Below, piece after piece: positions 8,135 to 17,399 of a DNA stretch of 64,000 bases. A program made the position numbers and the translations under genes. Where the stretch lies: assembly GCA_018266085.1 (NCBI GenBank), contig JAFEAZ010000006.1:62001-126000 (forward strand), in the 5' to 3' direction. Below the pieces are notes generated by a model. That model did no database searches. It was not told the DNA's origin and saw only the letters and a list, made by a program, of their open reading frames with translations. The DNA comes from Candidatus Babelota bacterium (lineage in GTDB: Bacteria; Babelota; Babeliae; Babelales; Vermiphilaceae). Within the stretch, counting starts at the first letter, position 1, and each line of letters starts with the position of its first letter.

Positions 8135-8542
8135 TTACAAGTTCGGGAAGAAAAGTGCCAACTCCTGTTGAGCAGTTTCCGGCGCATCAGAACCATGTGT
8201 CGCATTAGCGCCAACATGTGTACCGAACAATTTGCGGATGGTTCCCGGAGCCGCTTTAAGCGGATCAGTAGCTCCCATCAAATCACGCCATCCAGCAATG
8301 GCTCCCTCTTTTTCAAGAGCAAGCAACACCACAGGCCCAGAGCTGACAAAATCGACCAACTCGCTATAAAATGGTCGTTCCTTATGTACCGCATAAAAAA
8401 TACCAGCTTTATCTTTAGAAAGCTTTGTCTTTTCCATGCCAACAATAGTGAACCCGTTACTCTCTATAAGATCAATTATTTTGCCCGCGTTGCGTGCTGC
8501 AACAGCATCAGGCTTGATCATGGCAAATGTGCGTTCTACCAC
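8135..8542 (-). CDS. ndk: Nucleoside diphosphate kinase
   Basis: Transfers the gamma-phosphate between NTPs and NDPs through a phosphohistidine. I start at GTG 8542 (135 aa, first residues read M-VERTFAMIKPDAV), which matches the family start; the longer open frame runs back into rpsA. The catalytic His lies in the signature NATHGSDAPE. Length is close to the usual 135-145 aa. It begins 10 bp after the rpsA stop, so the two are cotranscribed. A weak GGA precedes the GTG. Confidence 0.95.
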   Translation of the reverse strand: MVERTFAMIKPDAVAARNAGKIIDLIESNGFTIVGMEKTKLSKDKAGIFYAVHKERPFYSELVDFVSSGPVVLLALEKEGAIAGWRDLMGATDPLKAAPGTIRKLFGTHVGANATHGSDAPETAQQELALFFPNL

Positions 8543-8552
8543 GGTATAGTTC

Positions 8553-10400
8553 CTACTCAGTATCTGAATCGTTGTCGTCTGACTTTGTCTTTTTGCCACG
8601 TTGACGTTCAGCATGCTTTTCAAGTTCCAACTGGAATGCATTCTTTGTTTTAGGTGCAGACTGTTGTGCTTGCGCAGCAGCTTTAGACTCTTTTTGGCGC
8701 TCAGGTTTGCTTACAGGAGCTGCTTCAGTCGCTTGTTCTTGACGACGTGGAGCGCTTTCTGATTTCAAACTCAAGCCAAGTTTACGTTCAGCGCGATTCA
8801 CATTGATCACGCGGAATGTTGCACGTTGACCAACCTTCAACACATCATCAACCTTGTCGACCTGTTTGTCGGCCAATTCTGATATGTGTACAAGACCTTC
8901 GATACCGGTTGGGAGCTTCACGAATGCACCAAATGCTGCAATCTTAGAAATCTCACCTTCAATCATGGTGCCGACTGGATATTGTTGCTCGATCGATTCC
9001 CAAGGATCTTGCTGTAGTTGCTTGATGCCCAAAGAGACCTTCTTGTTATCTTTGTCGATAGCAAGAATAACCGCTTCAACCATGTCACCACGAGCAAAAA
9101 GATCTAATGGGTGATCAATATGTTCTGTCCATGAAAGATCAGAAATATGAACAAGACCATCGATACCTGGCATCAACTGAACAAAAATACCAAAATCGGT
9201 AATATTGCTAATGGTGCCCTTGATCTTTTGTCCAACGCTGAACTGTTGATCAATAGATTCCCATGGATTGCGTCCGAGCTGTTTAATGCTCAACGACATA
9301 CGACGGTTATCTTTATCAAATGAAACAACAAGCACTTCTACGCTGTCACCAATTCTGAACTTTTTGTGCAAGTCGGTGATACGATCGGTCCATGAGATTT
9401 CAGAGATATGAACAAGACCTTCAACACCTTTTGCAACTTCAACAAAAAGACCGTAATCGGCAATGCTCGATACAGTACCTTTGATCTTGTCGCCAACTTT
9501 GATGTGGCTTGCTGCTTGTTCCCAAGGATTTTCGCTCAACTGTTTAAGGCCGAGAGAGATCTTTTCATTGTCTTTATCGAATGAAAGTACTTTTACCGTC
9601 ACTTGGTCGCCAATATTGAGCAGTTCGCTTGGATGTGAGATGCGTCCCCATGTCATATCAGTGATATGCAAAAGACCATCAACACCACCTATGTCAATAA
9701 AGACACCATAGTTGGTGATATTCTTGACGGTACCTGGCAATATTTGACCTTCTTTAAGAACGTCGAGTACTTTCTTGCGAGATTCTGAGCGCGCTTCTGA
9801 AAGGTACTTACGGCGTGAGATGATCACGTTGCCACGTTTTTTGTTAATCTTAAGAATGTTGGCAGTAATCATTTGACCAACATATTGGTCGAAATTGGTA
9901 ACACGTTGCAGGTCGATTTGAGAACCTGGCAAGAATGCTGGAATACCAATGTCAACACTGAGACCACCCTTAACTTTATGAGTAACCATACCTTCAACAG
10001 GCTTGTTCTCATTAAAGAATTTGGTAACAATGTCCCAAGCGCGAAGCTCTTTTGCTTTTTCATACGAAAGAACTACGTTGCCATCAACGTTTTCTAACTG
10101 ATCAAGCATCACTTCAATAGAATCGCCAACCTTAAAATCGCGCAGCTCATTTTCAGAGAATTCGTGACGCGAAATAAAGCCGTCTGATTTGTAATTGATA
10201 TCGATCAATAGACCATCAGAATCTTTGCGAATAATGGTACCGGTCAACAATGCGCCGGGCTTGAAGTTCTCAAAAATACCGGCATAGAGGGCTTCAATCT
10301 CTGTGCGTTGCTCTGGCGACAACTCAAAAACATCATCGCTAATAAGATATGCGGGATCGGCCTTGGCGAATTGCCCTGGCCTTAACAGTTCTCGTGCCAT
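8553..10400 (-). CDS. rpsA: Ribosomal protein S1
   Basis: 615 aa from the ATG at 10400, which has GGAG 8 bp upstream; an ATG 9 codons earlier lacks a good site. It contains six S1 (OB-fold) repeats. The last four are most regular, each with a G-x-F-V core and an HIS/HIT motif (GLLHITDM, GLVHISEI, GLVHISDL, GLVHISEL). The first two are diverged, as in the ribosome-docking domains of proteobacterial S1. A charged Gln/Lys/Asp tail of about 60 residues ends the protein. S1 binds mRNA on the 30S subunit. Operon with ndk. Confidence 0.95.
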   Translation of the reverse strand: MARELLRPGQFAKADPAYLISDDVFELSPEQRTEIEALYAGIFENFKPGALLTGTIIRKDSDGLLIDINYKSDGFISRHEFSENELRDFKVGDSIEVMLDQLENVDGNVVLSYEKAKELRAWDIVTKFFNENKPVEGMVTHKVKGGLSVDIGIPAFLPGSQIDLQRVTNFDQYVGQMITANILKINKKRGNVIISRRKYLSEARSESRKKVLDVLKEGQILPGTVKNITNYGVFIDIGGVDGLLHITDMTWGRISHPSELLNIGDQVTVKVLSFDKDNEKISLGLKQLSENPWEQAASHIKVGDKIKGTVSSIADYGLFVEVAKGVEGLVHISEISWTDRITDLHKKFRIGDSVEVLVVSFDKDNRRMSLSIKQLGRNPWESIDQQFSVGQKIKGTISNITDFGIFVQLMPGIDGLVHISDLSWTEHIDHPLDLFARGDMVEAVILAIDKDNKKVSLGIKQLQQDPWESIEQQYPVGTMIEGEISKIAAFGAFVKLPTGIEGLVHISELADKQVDKVDDVLKVGQRATFRVINVNRAERKLGLSLKSESAPRRQEQATEAAPVSKPERQKESKAAAQAQQSAPKTKNAFQLELEKHAERQRGKKTKSDDNDSDTE

Positions 10401-10484
10401 GCTGGCATCTCCAAACACCAACGGCATGCGTTGGCCCTGCTGTAGCAGGATAGTTAAAAGGTTAAAAAATATCTAGTTAACGCC

Positions 10485-10512
10485 ATTTTAGCAGATTTTT
10501 ACACTATATCAA
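10485..10512 (-). promoter_or_regulatory. rpsA promoter
   Basis: On the minus strand: -35 TTGATA (10507-10512), 16-bp spacer, -10 TAAAAT (10485-10490). It lies in the gap between gnd and rpsA, so rpsA-ndk can be transcribed independently of the sugar-phosphate operon. Confidence 0.6.
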
Positions 10513-10528
10513 AGATAGCCAAGCCATC

Positions 10529-11428
10529 CTAATCCTTTGTACCAACCTTATGCCCACCAAAAGCATGGCGCATCAACGCCAAAAGTTTAGTCGCGTAACT
10601 ACCACCCGTTGTGTGCGAGTCGGCACGCACCTGCAACGCCGCCTGCAATGCGGGTACGGGCACCTGATGAGCAACGGCATCTTCCAAAGTCCACTGCCCC
10701 ATGCCAGTCTGATCAACGCTCCCTGCAACGTCGGCTAACGCTTGGTCATGCTCTAAAACCTCATGAGTGAGATCAAGCAAAAAAGAGCGTATAACCGATC
10801 CATGCTGCCATACGCCCGTAATAGCGGCAAGATCAAGATTGGCACCTTTAAAGCTACCGTCACGTAACAGATGCAAACCTTCGGCATAACTTTGCATAAG
10901 CCCATACTCTATGCCATTGTGCACCATCTTTACATAGTGGCCGGCGCCAGAAGGGCCAACATGCGCAACCCCCTGCGGTGCAGCAATCGCCTTCAAAAGC
11001 GGCAGCACATTGGCATATATCTGTGCATCCCCACCAACCATGAGTGAAAAACCATGAGCAAGGCCGTGAACACCGCCTGAAGTACCAACGTCAAGAAAAT
11101 CGATCCCCTGCGCTGCAAGCTCATGAGAGCGCCTGATAGAGTCATGAAAATTGCTGTTACCACCATCGATCAGAATGCTGCCATGTTCCACATGCGTCAC
11201 CAAATCTTTCAATAGACTGTCAACGATACTGCTGGGAACCATAAGCCATATAACCTGCGCGTGACGAGCAACTTCATAGAGATTCGTCGTCACCTGCGCG
11301 CCAGCATGCTGGCCAGACAACCTGCCAGCATGCGTAGGGTCGAATGCCCAAACCGTATGTCCTGCTGCAACCGCACGTTGTGCAATGGCAGCCCCCATTT
11401 TACCAAGACCTATAATGCCAAAATTCAT
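10529..11428 (-). CDS. gnd: 6-phosphogluconate dehydrogenase, decarboxylating (short form)
   Basis: Oxidises 6-phosphogluconate to ribulose 5-phosphate and CO2. 299 aa, typical of the short GndA/YqeC-type enzymes rather than the ~470-aa form. N-terminal Rossmann motif GLGKMG; substrate/catalytic stretch KMVHNGIEYGLMQ; C-terminal family motif MRHAFGGH. The start is the ATG at 11428, which overlaps the zwf stop as ATGA and has GAGGTGG upstream. Third gene of the pgi-zwf-gnd operon. The short-form family contains both NAD and NADP enzymes; cofactor choice is not decided here. Confidence 0.93.
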   Translation of the reverse strand: MNFGIIGLGKMGAAIAQRAVAAGHTVWAFDPTHAGRLSGQHAGAQVTTNLYEVARHAQVIWLMVPSSIVDSLLKDLVTHVEHGSILIDGGNSNFHDSIRRSHELAAQGIDFLDVGTSGGVHGLAHGFSLMVGGDAQIYANVLPLLKAIAAPQGVAHVGPSGAGHYVKMVHNGIEYGLMQSYAEGLHLLRDGSFKGANLDLAAITGVWQHGSVIRSFLLDLTHEVLEHDQALADVAGSVDQTGMGQWTLEDAVAHQVPVPALQAALQVRADSHTTGGSYATKLLALMRHAFGGHKVGTKD

Positions 11429-12819
11429 GCTTTCCACCTCATGCCATGTTTGCGTTCAAATGCTGCTATCTCGTCCGGCCCCGTGCCTCCCTTGGTATAC
11501 GTATATAAAGGAGCCTCTATCTGTCTCATCTGTTCAACCGCTTGCCATGCATATTCAATCTCATCAAAGCGAACGGAAACTGATTGCTCATTACGCAACA
11601 CATCTTCAATAATCACTTCGTATGATTCTGGCGTTACCGGCCCAAATAGCTTGCTGTGCGCAAAGTCCATCGATACCGGTACAATCTCCTGAGATTGGCC
11701 AGGTTTTTTTGCATTCAAGGTGAGCGAAAATGAGGCATTTGGGGTGATACGAATGGTTAAATAGTTAGAATCGGTAGGGCAATCTTTAGCAAGCAAACAA
11801 TCGACCTTTTTAAACTTTATAAAGATCACCGTCTCTTTTTTGTCTAAACATTTACCCGTCTTTAAATAAAAAGGCACCCTTGCCCAACGACGATTTTTGA
11901 TCATTAACTTTACCATCGCAAAAGTTTCTGTGGTCGAATCTGATGATACACCAAGCTCCTGTTTGTACCCTTCATATTGGCCCAACAACAGATCATCTAT
12001 GTTGATGGCTCGCAAAACATCAGCGCGCTTATTGCGGATATAATCACCGGTTAATTTTTCAGGCGTTTCCATACCAAGCAGCGCCACCATTTCAAGCATG
12101 TGATTTTGTACTACATCAGCCAAAGCGCCGTAGTTGTCATAATAGCGACCGCGCAATCCCACGCATACCTGTTCGCTTAAAATAATCTGAACATGGTCTA
12201 TATACTGGTGATTCCATAATGGCTCAAACACGCAGTTGGTAAAGCGCATCAAAGCGATATTACTCACTAACTCTTTGCTGAGATAATGATCAATGCGATA
12301 GATCTGCTGCTCTGCATACAACTGCGCAATACATTCATTAATTGCATGAGCTGAAAGCTCATCATGGCCAAACGGCTTTTCATACACAATACGATGGTAC
12401 ACGGTATCATCTTTGTGCCATTTTTTTGCCAGCTGCGCAACAGCAAGCTGCTGAGTAATCTGACAGAAAAAGTAGGAGGCGGTTGCGAGATAAAAGATAC
12501 GATTGCCGCTCATGCCAAACGACTGCTCATAGCGCTTAAGCTGCTCTGCCAAGCGCACGAAATCGTCGGCATTGCCAACATCAAGCTGCTGATAGCGCAT
12601 ACAGGAAGCAAAGGCTGTGTACTGTATTGCATCATAATCGGTAATAAAGGTACGCGCACCCTCTAATACCTGGTCTACGGAGAGCTCTTCAAGAGCTACC
12701 CCAACTATCAACAATTTCTGTATACGCTTGTGTACGTATAAGCGATACAATGCGGGGATCAACTTGCGCTTTGCCAAATCTCCCGATGCACCAAAAAGAA
12801 TAAACGTACAATCATTCAT
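11425..12819 (-). CDS. zwf: Glucose-6-phosphate 1-dehydrogenase
   Basis: First step of the oxidative pentose-phosphate route, making 6-phosphogluconolactone and NAD(P)H. 464 aa. N-terminal dinucleotide motif GASGDLAKRKLIPALY and active-site motif RIDHYLSKE, where families usually have RIDHYLGKE. The start at 12819 overlaps the pgi stop by 8 bp; the end overlaps gnd by 4 bp, so translation is probably coupled. No 6-phosphogluconolactonase gene is seen in the operon; spontaneous hydrolysis or a gene elsewhere must serve. Confidence 0.95.
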   Translation of the reverse strand: MNDCTFILFGASGDLAKRKLIPALYRLYVHKRIQKLLIVGVALEELSVDQVLEGARTFITDYDAIQYTAFASCMRYQQLDVGNADDFVRLAEQLKRYEQSFGMSGNRIFYLATASYFFCQITQQLAVAQLAKKWHKDDTVYHRIVYEKPFGHDELSAHAINECIAQLYAEQQIYRIDHYLSKELVSNIALMRFTNCVFEPLWNHQYIDHVQIILSEQVCVGLRGRYYDNYGALADVVQNHMLEMVALLGMETPEKLTGDYIRNKRADVLRAINIDDLLLGQYEGYKQELGVSSDSTTETFAMVKLMIKNRRWARVPFYLKTGKCLDKKETVIFIKFKKVDCLLAKDCPTDSNYLTIRITPNASFSLTLNAKKPGQSQEIVPVSMDFAHSKLFGPVTPESYEVIIEDVLRNEQSVSVRFDEIEYAWQAVEQMRQIEAPLYTYTKGGTGPDEIAAFERKHGMRWKA

Positions 12820-14125
12820 GAGCCAGAATCTTTCGTGTTTCAACTTTATACTTTTCTACATGGGGTTGATCGAAGGGATTGACTGCCAACAGATGACCTA
12901 TATACATCACCTCAAGCATTTTCAGTTGCAGCAATTGCCCTATAGCATACGCGTTTTTTTCTGGCAGTTGAAATAACAGGTAAGGAAGCTGCTTGTGCGT
13001 ATAAGCGGCCAAGGTGCCATGAATAATAGCATCCATAAGTGCCGACAGTGACTTGCCTTGAATATGAGCGACAAGTGATTCAAACTCCGGATACCAAGGG
13101 AGTACGCACTGTTCATGGTCTGTTTGCACCGTTACAAAGGTTGTGCTCGCTTTTTTAGGACCACCCAGATACAACTGCCCAACTGAATGCAGATCGATGC
13201 TGCCGATCGACACCGTAGGTGTAATACCTACTTCAACACCAGTAGTCGAAGATTTGCCCAGACTTTCGCCAACCAACTGACGGTACCAACTACCGACTGC
13301 TGCAAGCTCAACGGAAAATAAAAATATATCATGTATCGTCAACCCTTGACGGTAGTGCTCGACAATAGAGGCGGCACTCAACGCCGCAGTATTATGCTCT
13401 AATGAGAGCTGTGTACCAGCAGTCACCATGCTCTGTGCACCCGCTACAAGACCCTGCAGATCAACACCCAAAAAAGCCAATGGAAAGAGTCCGACGGCAG
13501 AAAAGACCGAGTACCGTCCGCCAACCAAGGCGGGAATGGTCAGACTGGTCAGCTGCTGCTCGTGCGCTAAACGCCACAACAAAGAACCATAATCGGTTGT
13601 TACCACAACCTGTTCATGCCATGTTGTCGGGTAATAGCTTTTTAAAAGCTGCAAGAACAGCTCATAGTTGGCTATCGTTTCAGTGGTACTGCCCGACTTG
13701 CTAATCAGATTGACCAAAATATGCTCACCACGCTCAAGCAGCGCTTGAACGAGCATCAGCACATCGGCTACCCCCTGCGTATCGACCGTTTCGACAAAAT
13801 AAAGCTTAGTGGCTGTAGTTTTTTCGTTGTAATACAAGCCATTAAGCGCTTCATGCACCGCTTTGGTGCCCAGGCTTGACCCACCAATCCCAATAACTAT
13901 CAAGGCTGCCACCCGCTTTTTCTGCTTATCGCGCACCACAGCCTGCACCTCGTCAATCAACGCCTGGTCAAAAGGCAGATTCACGCTGGCATACTTGGTC
14001 TCATAGCCGAGCCAGCGAGCGGCAGCCACTCGCTCAATCTCTGGTTGCAACTGCTGCTGATATACTTCGATCTCTTGAGGAGACAACTTCCCTGCCGGCC
14101 CCATGTTCATAGCTACTTGTTTCAT
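12812..14125 (-). CDS. pgi: Glucose-6-phosphate isomerase
   Basis: Interconverts glucose 6-phosphate and fructose 6-phosphate. 437 aa, close to the shorter Bacillus-type enzymes. Contains the sugar-phosphate-binding GIGGSSLGTKAV and the second family motif ISKSGSTTET; C-terminal SIS domain. The start ATG at 14125 has GGTGG about 8 bp upstream; nearby in-frame ATGs at residues 6 and 8 are alternatives. First gene of an overlapping operon with zwf and gnd, feeding glycolytic hexose phosphate into NADPH and pentose production. Confidence 0.95.
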   Translation of the reverse strand: MKQVAMNMGPAGKLSPQEIEVYQQQLQPEIERVAAARWLGYETKYASVNLPFDQALIDEVQAVVRDKQKKRVAALIVIGIGGSSLGTKAVHEALNGLYYNEKTTATKLYFVETVDTQGVADVLMLVQALLERGEHILVNLISKSGSTTETIANYELFLQLLKSYYPTTWHEQVVVTTDYGSLLWRLAHEQQLTSLTIPALVGGRYSVFSAVGLFPLAFLGVDLQGLVAGAQSMVTAGTQLSLEHNTAALSAASIVEHYRQGLTIHDIFLFSVELAAVGSWYRQLVGESLGKSSTTGVEVGITPTVSIGSIDLHSVGQLYLGGPKKASTTFVTVQTDHEQCVLPWYPEFESLVAHIQGKSLSALMDAIIHGTLAAYTHKQLPYLLFQLPEKNAYAIGQLLQLKMLEVMYIGHLLAVNPFDQPHVEKYKVETRKILAHE

Positions 14126-14351
14126 GCCTCAAACCACCTTTTTACCGCTTTTTATGTCACTGTATGACAAAACTGTCTCTGCAATAAACTCTATCAATCT
14201 CTGGAACAGTTGCGAATCTTTAAGCTCATTGCAACAGTCAGATCAAGCCTGTTCTCATTTTTACACAAAATACTTCCGCTGCCTGCACCTTTTTGAGTAT
14301 GCTCACCGGTGACAGAGGCCCTCTTTCAAAAAAAATATATCAGGAGCTGTT

Positions 14352-14882
14352 ATGCAAAGTATCTCCAATTTCAGAATGATTATGCTTGTCTTTATTATTG
14401 CATGCATAGGTATTCTCACCTTCCACCTTATCAATAGACGCGAAGCAGACAGAACATCTTTTTCAAACACAGAACTGGTAACCGTCGTAGAGGCGGAAGA
14501 GATCCCTGCAGAAAGACCTGCACAGCCAAGCACTGAAGTAAAGCCAGCAAAAGCGGCACAAACATTACAAGAAATAACCAACAAGGCAGAGCTTGATGAA
14601 CTGCTGTCAAACACTGATAAACCGGTTGTGGTGAAATTTTTTGCCACCTGGTGTCCACCCTGCAAAGCATTGACTCCTATCTACAAAGCAAGTGCTGGCG
14701 AACTTTCACATAAAGCATATTTTGCTGAAATCGACATCGATCAATTTGCTGAAAAAGATCATTTGGATTCCTTGGGCGTGCAATCTCTACCAACCATCAT
14801 ACTCTTTAAAGATGGTAAAGAAGCGAAACGCCTTAACTCATTGAGTGGCAAGGCACTGGCTAAAGAGCTTGATTCTCTATAA
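14352..14882 (+). CDS. Membrane-anchored thioredoxin-like protein 1
   Basis: 176 aa. One N-terminal membrane segment (about 8-27) with no obvious cleavage site, a 45-residue Pro/Glu/Ala linker, then a complete thioredoxin domain (about 75-176). The domain has FFATWCPPCKAL (active-site CPPC, residues 101-104), a cis-Pro loop SLPTIILF and the FKDGKE turn. It should sit on the outer face of the inner membrane and reduce or exchange disulfides there. AGGAG 6 bp before the ATG. Followed 25 bp later by a paralogue. Confidence 0.85.
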   Translation: MQSISNFRMIMLVFIIACIGILTFHLINRREADRTSFSNTELVTVVEAEEIPAERPAQPSTEVKPAKAAQTLQEITNKAELDELLSNTDKPVVVKFFATWCPPCKALTPIYKASAGELSHKAYFAEIDIDQFAEKDHLDSLGVQSLPTIILFKDGKEAKRLNSLSGKALAKELDSL

Positions 14883-14907
14883 CGCTCTAACGTAAAGGTT
14901 TATTGCT

Positions 14908-15543
14908 ATGGCTGGTTTGCATACCAAAAAAACGGTTATTGTTGCCTATACGGTCGGTTTTGTCATGATCATGGGTTGTTTGATTATTAAACAGAAACCA
15001 CAAGCGACTGAGATCTCTGAACAGTTAGCAACTGAGCTGGATCTGCCAGTAGAAGAGGTCAAGGAGCAATCAAAGACATTTGAACAGGTGGTTGAGCAGC
15101 GACTCAAACCAAAAAGGGCGGTAAAAAACAGATCTCGCTTCCCGCTCGATATTGCCGAAGCTCCTGAACAAGGAGTGTATCATATCTACACCGCGCAAGG
15201 GCTTGAAGATTTCATCTCTAGTCATACCGACAAGCCGGTTGTGGTAAAATTTGCTAACAAAAAGGCTTGTTCTCCATGTAAGGCGCTGGAGCCTACCTAT
15301 CTGTTAAGCGCAAAATTTTTAGCGCACAAAGCCTACTTTGCCCAAATAGATGAAGGAGAATTTGATGACCTCGATTATTTTGCAGAGCTGGCGCCGATCA
15401 TACCAGCCTTCAAAATTTATATCGATGGTGAAGTGGTAGCAGCAAAAGAGTTCCAGGGCTTGCGTAGTCGTACACACCTCAAAGAAGAAATTGAAGATGC
15501 GCAGCAAGAACACCTAAGAAAGAAAGCTGCATCTGGCGGCTAA
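14908..15543 (+). CDS. Membrane-anchored thioredoxin-like protein 2
   Basis: 211 aa. N-terminal membrane segment (about 8-27), long charged linker, then a thioredoxin-like fold with KKACSPCKALEP (CSPC, residues 121-124) and a divergent cis-Pro loop (IIPAFKIY). The usual Trp before the first active-site Cys is replaced by Ala, so redox properties may differ from the upstream paralogue. The shared stretch around DKPVVVKF, AHKAYFA and ID shows the two arose by tandem duplication. Same operon; ends at a strong bidirectional terminator. The Cys-rich envelope proteins in this window are plausible clients. Confidence 0.82.
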   Translation: MAGLHTKKTVIVAYTVGFVMIMGCLIIKQKPQATEISEQLATELDLPVEEVKEQSKTFEQVVEQRLKPKRAVKNRSRFPLDIAEAPEQGVYHIYTAQGLEDFISSHTDKPVVVKFANKKACSPCKALEPTYLLSAKFLAHKAYFAQIDEGEFDDLDYFAELAPIIPAFKIYIDGEVVAAKEFQGLRSRTHLKEEIEDAQQEHLRKKAASGG

Positions 15544-15584
15544 GTATACAACTAGCGTCTTTGTAAGTTTTTTTGTAGATAATT

Positions 15585-15624
15585 AAAAGAGCCTGCATGT
15601 ATTCGTCATGCAGGCTCTTTTTTT
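15585..15624. terminator. Bidirectional terminator
   Basis: GAGCCTGCATG (15589-15599) pairs with CATGCAGGCTC (15607-15617), 7-nt loop, A-run before and T-run after. It serves the thioredoxin operon (+) and the convergent 156-aa gene (-). Confidence 0.93.
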
Positions 15625-15659
15625 ATGTTTCGTGTGATGCATATCAACGCATCAAATAG

Positions 15660-16130
15660 TTACGCAACTTCTTCAGTAGCAACTTCTTCAGTAGCAACTT
15701 CTTCTACAGCTACTGCTGTTTCAACAACTTCTTCTGTTGTTGTTTCTGCTGCTACTTCGGTAACCTCTTCAGCGCATACTGTTTTTGCATCAGTTGTACG
15801 CGCAACGATCTGCACTTTGATTTCGTCATTGTCTACTAAGGTGACCACATCATCAAAAGCAAGAGTAAGACTTGGGATAGTATCACATGCTGTCTCGCCA
15901 TTTTCTTGAACGCGAGAACAGGTAGCTGTAATCACTACAGCACCATCTTGTTCACTAGGAGTCAATTGAGCTGCAACACCATTGCCTACAAATTCAGCAA
16001 CTTCATTCATGCCAAACGCTTTGGTGATAGCTTCTTGACCAGCTTGTTGAACGGTAATTTCAACAAACATTTCCGCACGTGCTGCAAAAGAAACTAAGCA
16101 GCCCAATGCTACAACTAAAGATTTTTTCAT
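15660..16130 (-). CDS. Secreted acidic protein with VATEE repeat tail
   Basis: 156 aa, signal peptide about 1-19 (SFAARA|EM). The central part (about 20-115) has alternating beta-like hydrophobics and three Cys (TATCS, TACDT, TVCAEE). The last 40 residues are Val/Ala/Glu/Thr low complexity ending in tandem VATEE units. GGAAGGA precedes the ATG by 8 bp. Function unknown. Confidence 0.65.
   Translation of the reverse strand: MKKSLVVALGCLVSFAARAEMFVEITVQQAGQEAITKAFGMNEVAEFVGNGVAAQLTPSEQDGAVVITATCSRVQENGETACDTIPSLTLAFDDVVTLVDNDEIKVQIVARTTDAKTVCAEEVTEVAAETTTEEVVETAVAVEEVATEEVATEEVA
15664..15708. repeat. 15-bp tandem repeat
   Basis: GCAACTTCTTCAGTA occurs twice exactly (15664-15678, 15679-15693) and a third time with changes at the end (15694-15708). 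It encodes the VATEE units of the secreted acidic protein and is a likely site of length variation by slippage. Confidence 0.75.
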
Positions 16131-16298
16131 AATATATTTCCTTCCTAGATAGCTTTACGTTATACCAACGATATACGACACACGAAAACAGTACGCAGAT
16201 GAATATACCATTAAAAACAGTAACGGGATAGCCCAAAATAGTGGCAAAAAGAGCTTCTGGATGGGCTGTATCGAGTACTGATTACCAAAAGGTTCCGT

Positions 16299-16949
16299 AT
16301 GCATCTCAAACGACTAGGTTATACGTATTATGGTCTTAGAATTTTTGTAGCTCTTTTTTTGCCGATTTTTTGCGCGCAATCTGCCGACACCGTGACTCAT
16401 AAAAGAGCTTCAAGAAGATTCAAATCCCCATATCCTCAAAAAAAGCGTCTTCCATCACCAGTTGCACAACAACAGCCTGCATCAGAAGATCATGATGCAT
16501 TTTTTATACCACTTTCATCTCTTGAACGGGTTCATAGATTCAATAAAGAGGGTGATCCTCTGATAGCCGATTATGATCGTAACAATGGTGCAAAAAAGTA
16601 CCAAAAAAACGACTGTCTTGCCTTCTTTGTAAGACTAAAAAAGAGCAGGCCTGATGCTGATATTGATCCCGGTATTATTACAGCATCCTATTTTTTTTAT
16701 CCTAAACAATACGTCTGCTCTGTATACCGTCCGCACAACCCCAATGGGAAGTTGCAACAATATCTTGCCAATGACACATTCGATGTGCTCAAGGAGCTCT
16801 TTGCACAACAAGAAAAACAGGAAAAAATGGAGACAGCATTGAAAAAATTAGCAGACGAACAGTGCCTCTATGAAGAACTCGAGCGTAACACCCGCAATCT
16901 CTGTAAAAAAGTTACTATGCATCTTAAAGATACATCTATCACCCCGTAG
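16299..16949 (+). CDS. Secreted basic protein, unknown function
   Basis: 216 aa. Signal peptide about 1-28 (LPIFCAQS|AD), then a basic Arg/Lys/Pro-rich stretch (about 33-55), a mixed globular region with KKYQKNDCLAFF, and a charged helical C-terminus. AAAAGG lies 6 bp before the ATG. It is followed 11 bp later by another small exported protein, so the pair is an operon. No family recognised. Confidence 0.6.
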   Translation: MHLKRLGYTYYGLRIFVALFLPIFCAQSADTVTHKRASRRFKSPYPQKKRLPSPVAQQQPASEDHDAFFIPLSSLERVHRFNKEGDPLIADYDRNNGAKKYQKNDCLAFFVRLKKSRPDADIDPGIITASYFFYPKQYVCSVYRPHNPNGKLQQYLANDTFDVLKELFAQQEKQEKMETALKKLADEQCLYEELERNTRNLCKKVTMHLKDTSITP

Positions 16950-16960
16950 AAGGAGTTATT

Positions 16961-17395
16961 ATGCTTTCAACAGCTCAATCGATTAACACAGGGTTACTCT
17001 GTATGCTCCTGATGAGCAGTTGTATACATGGCATGGATCAAGAACTGAAGATCATGAGTCAAACACCCGCAGGCAGCGCTTTCAATTCATCACAGATAAG
17101 AGCTCAATGTCTGCAGGATATACAAGAGCACACAAAAACCATTACCCTAACACCTGCCAGCAGGTCTGGTATCACTCATTATTACGCTCGTTTGGACAAT
17201 GGCAACTGCGTGTCTGCCTGTTTAAATAGGCCAAGCGAAGCCTTTCACTCATATCTTGTTTTTTACGGGATCACACAAAACAACGTAAAAACATGTAGAA
17301 TTTTAGACAAAGAAGAGGATGCTCGACCTGTTTACGAAGCTCTCTCCAGGCTTTGCCAAACAATGTTGAAAGAAGATCTTAGATTGGGTAAATAG
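16961..17395 (+). CDS. Small exported protein, unknown function
   Basis: 144 aa, N-terminal hydrophobic signal (about 8-24, MLLMSSCIHG), possibly a poor lipobox. The rest is polar with five further Cys. Ideal AGGAG spacing to the ATG. Second gene of a two-gene operon; it ends only 4 bp from the convergent AdoMetDC-like gene and no terminator is visible between them. Confidence 0.6.
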   Translation: MLSTAQSINTGLLCMLLMSSCIHGMDQELKIMSQTPAGSAFNSSQIRAQCLQDIQEHTKTITLTPASRSGITHYYARLDNGNCVSACLNRPSEAFHSYLVFYGITQNNVKTCRILDKEEDARPVYEALSRLCQTMLKEDLRLGK

Positions 17396-17399
17396 AAGT

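Noticed and set aside
8168-8653. 161-codon + strand frame over ndk and the end of rpsA
   Set aside because: Antisense to two well-supported genes, with no features of its own.
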